Assembly (NCBI RefSeq): GCF_025499605.1
Contig: NZ_JAFMVC010000005.1
Coordinates: 124,001 to 188,000, forward strand
Direction: 5' to 3'
From: Carboxylicivirga litoralis
Lineage (GTDB): Bacteria; Bacteroidota; Bacteroidia; Bacteroidales; Marinilabiliaceae
DNA length: 64,000 nt
Numbering within the stretch: position 1 is the first letter of the stretch; every line of letters begins with the position of its first letter. The translations under genes and the position numbers were made by a program. This document shows positions 57,306-64,000 of this stretch, in pieces. Below the pieces are notes generated by a model. It saw nothing but the letters and a program-made list of their open reading frames with translations, did not search any database and was not told where the DNA came from.

Positions 57306-57338
57306 TAAAAACAATATCATTAACAAGAAACCGTTTTT

Positions 57339-58820
57339 ATGAAATTCTTTTCCAGATGGCTTGTAATTTCATCGCTGCTGGTAATTGCAGTAAACTATAC
57401 AAGTTGTACAAAATCAACACAACCCAATGTTATAGTTATATTCACCGATGATCAGGGATATAACGACTTGTCTTGCTATGGAGCAACCGACTTTGAAACG
57501 CCTCATCTTGATAAATTAGCCGCTAACGGTATCCGTTTTACTAACTTTCATGTGAGTACGGCTGTTTGTAGTGCTTCGCGTTCAGCTCTTTTAACAGGAT
57601 GCTATAACGAGCGTGTTAGTGTGCGCGGTGCCTACATGCCTTGGGACACACTAATTGGTCTTAACCCTGATGAGGTGACCATCGCCGAAATATTAAAAGA
57701 TAACGGTTATTCAACCGGTATGGTGGGTAAATGGCATTTAGGGCGGAGCAAAGCCTTTTTACCGCTTCAGCAAGGCTTTGATGAGTATTACGGTATTCCT
57801 TATTCCAATGATATGTGGCCAGTTGATTATGATGGCATATCGGTGCATGAAAAAGACTCGGTGTCGAAACCCTGGAAATTAAAATATCCCCCGCTGCCAA
57901 TATTAGAAGGCGATGAAATAGTCGCAGTGATACATACACTGGAAGAACAGGCGCAAATTACAACCTTGTATGCCAATAAAGCGGTTGATTTTATTAAGCG
58001 TCATCAATCGAAACCGTTTTTTCTTTACCTGGCGCATTCTATGCCTCATGTTCCTATTGCAGCATCTGATAAGTTCAGAGGAAAAAGTGAGCAGGGCCTA
58101 TACGGTGATGTCATGATGGAGATTGATTGGTCGGTGGGGCAGGTGATGCAGGCGCTGCGAGATGCCAATATTGAAGACAATACACTGGTGATTTTTACAA
58201 GTGACAACGGCCCCTGGTTATGCTTTGGTAATCACGCCGGTTCGGCCTACCCCTTGCGCGAGGGCAAAGGCTCGATGTGGGAAGGCGGGCATCGCGTGCC
58301 GTGTATTATGTATTGGCCTAATCAAATAAAAGGCGGACAGGAAACCGATAAGCTGGCTTCTACCATTGATTTATTACCTACGATTGCAAATGTAACAGGA
58401 GCAAATCTGCCAGGTAATAAACTGGACGGGGTGGATATCACACCTCTGTTAAAGGGCGAAGATGTAACACCGCGTAATGAGTTTTGGTGTTATTATGGTG
58501 GTGAGTTGCATGCTGTTAAAAAGGGTGATTGGAAGCTGTATTTCCCGCATGAATATCGATCGTATCGTCAGCATCCTGTCGGAAATGATGGTTACCCAGG
58601 ATGGACTAAACAGATGCCCTGTGGGTTGGAGTTGTATAACCTGAAGAGCGATATCGGCGAAACAACTAATGTTATTGATCAATATCCTGATGTAGTGGAG
58701 GAATTGCAGGCCGTAGCCAAACAGGCGCGTTATGAGTTGGGTGATCGTCTGCAAAAGCTGGAAGGTCATGAAGTTCGTCCGCTTGGCCGTATTGAACCAG
58801 AAACGTTAACGACCAAATAA
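57339..58820 (+). CDS. Type I sulfatase lipoprotein (first of two)
   Basis: 493-residue formylglycine-dependent sulfatase (S1 family). Lipobox YTSC (C23). Metal ligands D37 and D38 in FTDDQGYN; the nucleophile is C77 in CSASR, a CxAxR motif that needs a formylglycine-generating enzyme or anSME to mature. Later metal ligands lie in FTSDNGPW. It should remove sulfate esters from a polysaccharide at the cell surface or periplasm. The second sulfatase starts eight bases after the stop. No maturase is seen nearby. Confidence 0.92.
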   Translation: MKFFSRWLVISSLLVIAVNYTSCTKSTQPNVIVIFTDDQGYNDLSCYGATDFETPHLDKLAANGIRFTNFHVSTAVCSASRSALLTGCYNERVSVRGAYMPWDTLIGLNPDEVTIAEILKDNGYSTGMVGKWHLGRSKAFLPLQQGFDEYYGIPYSNDMWPVDYDGISVHEKDSVSKPWKLKYPPLPILEGDEIVAVIHTLEEQAQITTLYANKAVDFIKRHQSKPFFLYLAHSMPHVPIAASDKFRGKSEQGLYGDVMMEIDWSVGQVMQALRDANIEDNTLVIFTSDNGPWLCFGNHAGSAYPLREGKGSMWEGGHRVPCIMYWPNQIKGGQETDKLASTIDLLPTIANVTGANLPGNKLDGVDITPLLKGEDVTPRNEFWCYYGGELHAVKKGDWKLYFPHEYRSYRQHPVGNDGYPGWTKQMPCGLELYNLKSDIGETTNVIDQYPDVVEELQAVAKQARYELGDRLQKLEGHEVRPLGRIEPETLTTK

Positions 58821-58828
58821 ATAGAACT

Positions 58829-60877
58829 ATGAAGCGTATAATCAAACAGTTGACATATTTTTCATTGCTGCTGGTTGGCTTTGCCTGTTCACCTGCTAAA
58901 ACCAATCAGCCAAACATTATTTTTATTATCTCCGATGATCATGCCGATCAGGCCATCAGCGCCTATGGGCATGGACTTAACCAAACACCCAATATCGACC
59001 GTCTGGCCAAAGAAGGGGTGCGTTTTACCAATGCCACGGTGACCAATTCGATTTGTGCTCCATCGCGCGCGGTGATATTAACGGGTAAGCACAGCCATAA
59101 GAACGGATTGATCAACAACGAGGTGACTTTCGACGGTTCGCAGGCCACTTTTCCTAAGCTGTTGAAAGAAGAAGGCTACCACACGGCTATAGTGGGTAAG
59201 TGGCACCTGAAGAGTGAACCAACCGGTTTCGACCAGTGGATGGTGTTGCCAGGTCAGGGCGAGTATTATAACCCTGATTTCAGGACACCACAAGGCATCA
59301 TTCGTATTCCAGGATACGTAACGGATATCATCACCGAAAAATCATTAGAATGGCTCGATGACATCAAGAGTCAGGATAAGCCATTTTGCCTGATGGTGCA
59401 ACATAAGGCGCCGCATCGTAACTGGATGCCGGCACCTGTTTACCTCAATCAGTTTGATAATACTGAAATACCGGTACCAGATAATTTCTTCGATGATTAT
59501 TCAACACGTGGACGAGCGGCACGCGAACAGGAAATGGAGATTGATAAAATCATGAATAGAGGCTATGATTTAAAGCTGACTATGCCTGGTACAGATGATA
59601 TTATCAAAGATGGCTGGGGCGATAGCTGGGATCGTATGAACCCTGACCAGTTGAAAAAATGGCAGGATGCCTACCATGACAAGAATGAAGCTTTTAATAA
59701 GGCTCAACCGGTAGGTAAGGAGCTGGCTTTATGGAAGTATAAACGTTACATGCAGGATTACCTTTCTACTATTCAGTCGGTAGATGATGGTGTTGGTCAA
59801 ATACTGGATTACCTCGATCAGAATGGATTGGCTGAAAACACCATAGTGGTGTACACCTCCGATCAGGGTTTTTACCTGGGTGAGCATGGCTGGTTTGATA
59901 AGCGTTTTATGTACGAAGAGTCGTTGAGCACTCCATTGTTGATGCGTTATCCCAAAGCGGTCAAGCAAGGCTGGGTGTGTGATAAAATGGTGCAGAACCT
60001 CGATTTTGCGCAAACATTCCTGGATTATGCCGGTGTTGAGGCGCCCAAAGAAATGCAGGGCATGTCAATGCGTCCGGTGCTGGAACAAACAGGTGGTGAG
60101 TGGCGCGACGCTATTTACTATCAGTATTTCGAATATCCCGGTATCCATGCTGTTAAGCGTCATTATGGTATTTCAACCGAACGTTATAAACTCATCCATT
60201 TTTATTTTGATACCGATGAGTGGGAGTTTTATGATTTACAGGATGATCCGCATGAAATGAATAATCGCTATGCTGACCCTGAGTATGCAACTGTTATTGA
60301 GGATTTGAAGACCAATTTAACTGAATTAAGGCAACAATACGATGTGCCGTCAACGGAACAGGAGTTGAGCAAACGAGTTATCACGATTCCGAACTTAGCT
60401 AAAGATGCCAAAGTAAGTATCCTGCAGGGTGCTGACAAACCATATGATGCTCCGGCTGCTTGTTTATGCGACGGAAAAGGAAAAAGTTTTACCCCATTAT
60501 GGGCTTCCGACTATGATAATTTCCTGGGCTTTAATGGCAGTGATTTGGAGGCTGTGGTTGAGCTAAAGGCAAATACTCCTATTAATAGCATTAAAATGCG
60601 TTTCCTTGATAAAAGAGGGGCATGGGTGTATGCACCCGAAATTGTTGAACTGGCTGTTTCGCAAGACGGACAACATTATGACGCTATTGAAACCAATTGG
60701 TTGGATAAAACGGAAGTAATGAATAATGTATTTGTGGTAGAAAAGGGTGCTACGGGATTGAATACCAAGGTTTGTTATGTTAAGGTAAGAGCTCGAAATT
60801 TTGGTATGATACCAGCCGATAAACCAGGTGCCGGGCATCCTTCTTGGATGTTTTGTGATGAGTTAATTGTTAACTGA
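58829..60877 (+). CDS. Type I sulfatase lipoprotein with C-terminal discoidin-like domain
   Basis: 682-residue sulfatase. Lipobox VGFAC (C20). Metal ligands D36 and D37 (ISDDHAD); nucleophile C76 in CAPSR. The catalytic part ends near residue 510. About 515-682 hold an extra beta-rich domain (CDGKGKSFTPLWASDYDNF, GAWVYAPEIVELAVSQDG) that resembles the F5/8-type C-terminal domain of GH20 hexosaminidases and probably binds sugar. Such a fusion suggests action on N-acetylglucosamine-type sulfated glycans. This is inference. Confidence 0.92.
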   Translation: MKRIIKQLTYFSLLLVGFACSPAKTNQPNIIFIISDDHADQAISAYGHGLNQTPNIDRLAKEGVRFTNATVTNSICAPSRAVILTGKHSHKNGLINNEVTFDGSQATFPKLLKEEGYHTAIVGKWHLKSEPTGFDQWMVLPGQGEYYNPDFRTPQGIIRIPGYVTDIITEKSLEWLDDIKSQDKPFCLMVQHKAPHRNWMPAPVYLNQFDNTEIPVPDNFFDDYSTRGRAAREQEMEIDKIMNRGYDLKLTMPGTDDIIKDGWGDSWDRMNPDQLKKWQDAYHDKNEAFNKAQPVGKELALWKYKRYMQDYLSTIQSVDDGVGQILDYLDQNGLAENTIVVYTSDQGFYLGEHGWFDKRFMYEESLSTPLLMRYPKAVKQGWVCDKMVQNLDFAQTFLDYAGVEAPKEMQGMSMRPVLEQTGGEWRDAIYYQYFEYPGIHAVKRHYGISTERYKLIHFYFDTDEWEFYDLQDDPHEMNNRYADPEYATVIEDLKTNLTELRQQYDVPSTEQELSKRVITIPNLAKDAKVSILQGADKPYDAPAACLCDGKGKSFTPLWASDYDNFLGFNGSDLEAVVELKANTPINSIKMRFLDKRGAWVYAPEIVELAVSQDGQHYDAIETNWLDKTEVMNNVFVVEKGATGLNTKVCYVKVRARNFGMIPADKPGAGHPSWMFCDELIVN

Positions 60878-60955
60878 TATTTAACTGAGCATATCAATGG
60901 AAAGTCCACCTGAAAGTGGTCTTTTCTTGTTTATAGATGTGTCTCTGTTTTTTGT

Positions 60956-61120
60956 GCGAGCTTGCAGCAACTTATTGCAGATATGTAATGGCCATTGCGG
61001 CTGTGTTTTTGTCAATTGTACTACTGTAATTCACAAAAACACGCTTGTTTTCATCAATTACATATCTGCAATAGCCAAAAGCACGCTCGCTGAGCTTATT
61101 ACAAGCTTGCGATAAGCTCA
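60956..61120. repeat. Palindromic intergenic element (MITE/REP-like)
   Basis: Nested inverted repeats: outer GCGAGC (60956-60961)/GCTCGC (61085-61090), a perfect 17-bp stem (60973-60989 with 61057-61073), and inner GTGTTTTTGT (61003-61012)/ACAAAAACAC (61033-61042). Directly after it a second hairpin, TGAGCTTAT (61091-61099)/ATAAGCTCA (61112-61120), surrounds the palindrome CAAGCTTG. Open frames of 60-70 codons on both strands are by-products of the palindrome. Short direct repeats of the sense AACATCATAAATC follow at about 61142-61177. Confidence 0.72.
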
Positions 61121-61241
61121 AACATGCTCGCGATATAAATCCAACATCATAGATCATAAATCGAACATCATAAATCTCAAATCCATATTCTCTGCCAAAA
61201 TTTCAACACTCTGCCACCACAAGCTGTCGCATTGACAGACA
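61121..61241. other. Spacer between the palindromic element and the htpG promoter
   Basis: AT-rich, with short direct repeats (AACATCATAGATC, AACATCATAAATC) at 61142-61177 and a small inverted repeat CTGTC-N5-GACAG at 61224-61238 just upstream of the htpG -33 element. The latter could bind a heat-shock regulator, but no known site was recognised. Confidence 0.4.
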
Positions 61242-61272
61242 TTGACGAATGGCACATGCTTTGATAACTTTG
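61242..61272 (+). promoter_or_regulatory. Promoter of htpG
   Basis: TTG at 61242-61244, a 20-base gap, then TAACTTTG at 61265-61272: a full match to the Bacteroidota consensus. No sigma-32-type sequence seen. Confidence 0.65.
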
Positions 61273-61313
61273 TGCCGTTAATTTGATAGTTAAAAACATA
61301 AATATTAGTAACG

Positions 61314-63368
61314 ATGCAAAAAGGACATATTGGGGTTACTACGGAGAACATTTTCCCAATCATCAAAAAGTATCTTTATTCAGATCACGAAATCTTTTTA
61401 CGCGAGTTGGTTTCCAACGCTGTTGATGCCACACAAAAGCTAAAAACACTGGCTTCGGTGGGTGAGTTTAAAGGCGAAATGGGCGAAACACCGGTTCGTG
61501 TAATCTTAGACGAAGATAAGAAGACCATCACCATTTCTGACCGCGGTGTAGGTATGACGGCCGAAGAAATCGACAAGTACATAAATCAGGTGGCTTTTTC
61601 AGGTGCCAACGAGTTTCTTGAAAAATATAAGAAAGATGCCAATGCGATTATAGGTCATTTTGGGCTTGGTTTTTACTCCTCATTCATGGTGTCAGAAAAA
61701 GTGGAAATTATCACTAAATCATTCCGTGATGGTTCGCAGGCTGTTAAATGGAGCTGTGATGGAAGTCCGGAATATACGCTTGAAGAAGTTGAAAAAGCCG
61801 ACCGCGGTACTGACATCGTGTTGTACATCGATGAGGACAATAAGCAATATGCTACCAAAGCCGAAGTTAGTGCACTGTTGAAGAAGTACTGTCGATTTTT
61901 ACCTGTTGAGGTGGTGTTTGGCAAAGAAACCGAGTGGAAAGACGGTAAAGAAGAGGAAACGGACAAGGATAATGTGGTGAACGAAACCAAACCATTGTGG
62001 ACGCGTACGCCTTCTGAGCTGAAAGACGAGGATTACAATCAATTCTATCGCGGATTATACCCGATGGCCGATGAGCCCTTGTTCAACATCCATTTAAATG
62101 TTGATTATCCGTTTAACCTGACAGGTGTTCTTTACTTCCCTAAATTAAAGAACAATGTGGAGGTGCAGAAAAATAAGATTCAGCTATACTGCAATCAGGT
62201 GTACGTAACCGATTCGGTTGAAGGTATCGTACCTGAATTCCTGACATTGTTACATGGCGTGATTGATTCGCCTGATATTCCGTTGAACGTATCGCGTTCG
62301 TATCTGCAGAGCGATGGTAATGTGAAGAAGATATCAAGCCACATCACTAAAAAAGTAGCTGATCGACTGGAAGAAATCTTTAAGAAAGACCGTGAAGGAT
62401 TTGAAGCGAAATGGGACGATTTAAAGATTTTCATCGAATACGGTATGTTAACCGAAGAGAAATTCTACGACCGTGCCAAGAAGTTTACTTTATTGAAAAA
62501 TACCGATGGTAAATGCTTTACATTTGATGAGTATGCCGGTATTATCAAAGACAATCAAACCGATAAAGATGATCAGTTAGTGTATTTGTATGCCACTGAT
62601 GTTGAAGCTCAATACAGCTTTATTGAAGCGGCTAAAAACAAAGGCTACGATGTGGTTGTGTTAGACGGTCAGTTAGACAGTCACTTTGTGAACCACTTGG
62701 AAAGTAAATTTGAGAAATCGCGTTTTGTTCGCGTTGACAGCGATGTTGTTGAGAAGTTAATTCCTAAAGCCGACACAGCTCAGTTAAAGTTAAACGAAGC
62801 TCAAAAGCAGGATTTAACAACTATCTTCAGTTCGCAGGTGCCTAATGTCGATAAAACTAACTTCATTGTTACGTTTGAAGCATTGGAAGAGACCGATACG
62901 CCGGTAATGATTACGCAGCAGGAGTTTATGCGTCGTATGAAGGAAATGAGTGCACTAGGTGGTGGCGGTATGAATTTCTATGGTGAGATGCCAGATAGCT
63001 ATAATTTGGTGGTGAACGGTAATCACCCCTTGGTCAACCGAATTATTGAAGACGAAGAAAAAGAAGTTGGCGAAAAGGTGTCGTCATTACGTCATAAGAT
63101 TGAAGGTTTGGAAGGTAAACGTTCTGAGCTAGAGAAAGCCAAAGAGGGTAAGAAAGACGAAGAGATTCCTCAGGCGGATAAAGATGAGATGGAAGACATC
63201 AACAAAAAACTGACTGAATTAAATGGCAAGAAAGATGAAGAACTATCTTCATTTGCTTCATCTAATAAGTTAGTTTCACAATTAATAGACTTAGCGCTTC
63301 TATCAAACAATATGTTGAAAGGAGAAGCCTTAACTAAGTTTGTTAAACGTAGTATCGACCTAATTTAA
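61314..63368 (+). CDS. htpG: Molecular chaperone HtpG (Hsp90)
   Basis: 684-residue Hsp90 homologue, a dimeric ATPase that helps fold and remodel proteins. GHKL ATP site: E31 and N35 (ELVSNAVDAT), D76 (ISDRGVGM), GHFGLGFYSSFMV at 114-126. A middle domain follows, and a C-terminal dimerisation domain with a charged coiled insertion (around 585-640, many E and K) that makes it longer than the 624-residue Escherichia coli protein, as usual in Bacteroidota. Single gene with its own promoter and terminator. Confidence 0.97.
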   Translation: MQKGHIGVTTENIFPIIKKYLYSDHEIFLRELVSNAVDATQKLKTLASVGEFKGEMGETPVRVILDEDKKTITISDRGVGMTAEEIDKYINQVAFSGANEFLEKYKKDANAIIGHFGLGFYSSFMVSEKVEIITKSFRDGSQAVKWSCDGSPEYTLEEVEKADRGTDIVLYIDEDNKQYATKAEVSALLKKYCRFLPVEVVFGKETEWKDGKEEETDKDNVVNETKPLWTRTPSELKDEDYNQFYRGLYPMADEPLFNIHLNVDYPFNLTGVLYFPKLKNNVEVQKNKIQLYCNQVYVTDSVEGIVPEFLTLLHGVIDSPDIPLNVSRSYLQSDGNVKKISSHITKKVADRLEEIFKKDREGFEAKWDDLKIFIEYGMLTEEKFYDRAKKFTLLKNTDGKCFTFDEYAGIIKDNQTDKDDQLVYLYATDVEAQYSFIEAAKNKGYDVVVLDGQLDSHFVNHLESKFEKSRFVRVDSDVVEKLIPKADTAQLKLNEAQKQDLTTIFSSQVPNVDKTNFIVTFEALEETDTPVMITQQEFMRRMKEMSALGGGGMNFYGEMPDSYNLVVNGNHPLVNRIIEDEEKEVGEKVSSLRHKIEGLEGKRSELEKAKEGKKDEEIPQADKDEMEDINKKLTELNGKKDEELSSFASSNKLVSQLIDLALLSNNMLKGEALTKFVKRSIDLI

Positions 63369-63393
63369 AGGTTATCATAAATGCAAGAGATAT

Positions 63394-63426
63394 GCTCGGG
63401 AGCGTTGGTTTCCGGGCTTTCTTTTT
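63394..63426 (+). terminator. Terminator of htpG
   Basis: GCTCGGGA (63394-63401) with TTCCGGGC (63410-63417), eight pairs including two G-U, then TTTCTTTTT. Confidence 0.75.
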
Positions 63427-63678
63427 GGGTTTAGGGGTGCAGTTGGAAGCTTGTTCTTCAGTAATAAGAAATTCGATAATTCATCAGTTCAACAATTAAA
63501 CTCAGAACCGACAACTTGAGTCTTAACATCTTTTAACGAAATAAACCTCATATGATGATCATGAATAGGTTATTAATTCAGTCATTTATCTATTTTTGCG
63601 CCGATTTTTAATGAATGTACATTGCCTATTGGGGATATTTGGCAATGGGCAAGTATTTATTCTTTATAACCAGAAAAA
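63427..63678. promoter_or_regulatory. Spacer before the acetate transporter, with a -7 box
   Basis: 250 bases with no gene. TATTTTTG at 63591-63598 matches TAnnTTTG and is followed by GCGCC, the same context as the rpsF promoter. It lies 80 bases before the ATG. No -33 TTG. Confidence 0.5.
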
Positions 63679-64000
63679 ATGGAACAAAACGTTTTCATCG
63701 CAAAAGACGTGACAACGAACCCTGCGCCACTAGGATTGACAGGTTTTGGATTAACAACTATGTTGTTGAACTTGCATAATGCAGGTTTATTCGGATTAGA
63801 CACTATGATTATGGGTATGGGCATCATGGTTGGTGGCTTACTGCAAATTTTAGTAGGTATGATGGAGTGGAAGAAAAACAACATGTTTGGTATGATGGCA
63901 TTCTCATCATATGGTGCATTTTGGATTTCTTTAGTATTTATTTGGATTTTCCCAAAAATGGGATTAGGTGAGGCACCTTCGGCAACTGCCATGGGTTACT
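63679..64000 (+). CDS. satP: Acetate/succinate transporter SatP (GPR1/FUN34/YaaH), partial
   Basis: The first 107 residues of a family that is normally about 190 long, cut by the window end. The family signature NPAPLGL is at residues 14-20, followed by three hydrophobic helices. It transports acetate, probably with protons, across the inner membrane. The start ATG (63679) fits the family. Confidence is high because the signature is intact. Confidence 0.92.
   Translation, partial: MEQNVFIAKDVTTNPAPLGLTGFGLTTMLLNLHNAGLFGLDTMIMGMGIMVGGLLQILVGMMEWKKNNMFGMMAFSSYGAFWISLVFIWIFPKMGLGEAPSATAMGY

Noticed and set aside
60897-61157. Two open frames of 60-70 codons on opposite strands
   Set aside because: Their sequence is generated by the palindrome, with similar peptides on both strands. 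There is no Shine-Dalgarno, promoter or known domain.

Overview
The window reads as part of a chromosome from a free-living, probably marine Bacteroidota, most likely of the Bacteroidales/Marinilabiliales type. Supporting features are a SusC/SusD pair, TonB-linked outer-membrane barrels, two lipoprotein sulfatases, an LptD and M49/M3 peptidases of Bacteroidota type, and many promoters matching the Bacteroidota -7 box TAnnTTTG (best with a TTG element 19-20 bases upstream: rpsF, htpG, the TPR operon at 21 kb). The taxonomic order is inference; the phylum is well supported.

Layout. 0-4 kb: an operon of an NfnA/NfnB-type flavin and iron-sulfur oxidoreductase followed by a dihydroorotate-dehydrogenase-like protein that lacks the catalytic cysteine. 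4-5.2 kb: ribosomal operon rpsF-rpsR-rplI. 5.3-8.5 kb (minus): lptD-ridA. 8.6-15 kb: cell-wall amidase, MCE/MlaD-like protein, dnaA and a Dcp-type lipoprotein peptidase. 15-21 kb: glutathione peroxidase, pcm and a SnoaL-like protein (minus), truA (plus), then the minus operon TPR protein - DUF368 - aroE. 21-29 kb: a structured intergenic region, an EamA transporter, a dihydropyrimidinase-like protein without its metal ligands, a Wzc-like tyrosine kinase, a glycosyltransferase, an unknown membrane protein and an aminotransferase. 29-37 kb: ftsE, a very large TPR protein with an outer-membrane barrel partner, and gyrB behind a leader with an intrinsic terminator. 37-43 kb (minus): a complete RND efflux operon. 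43-50 kb: thioesterase, SusC/SusD and threonine dehydrogenase. 50-57 kb: an unknown secreted protein coupled to dipeptidyl-peptidase III, then a cobalamin riboswitch controlling btuF-btuC-btuD. 57-64 kb: two tandem sulfatases, a palindromic repeat element, htpG and the start of an acetate transporter.

How the genes work together. Most genes concern envelope construction and nutrient import: LptD, the amidase, the MCE protein, FtsE and DUF368 build or maintain the envelope; SusCD, BtuFCD, SatP and the sulfatases acquire nutrients; the RND operon exports toxic compounds. dnaA and gyrB lie about 24 kb apart without dnaN or recF.

I did not find a clear defence island, prophage, CRISPR array, insertion sequence, tRNA or rRNA. 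The most unusual observations are: a gapless 78-residue C-terminal domain shared by the adjacent amidase and MCE proteins; the three-gene oxidoreductase operon whose third member lacks the expected catalytic residue; the terminator and mini-ORF in the gyrB leader; two possible minus-strand small RNAs; strong Shine-Dalgarno sequences inside the ribosomal operon; and the palindromic element before htpG.
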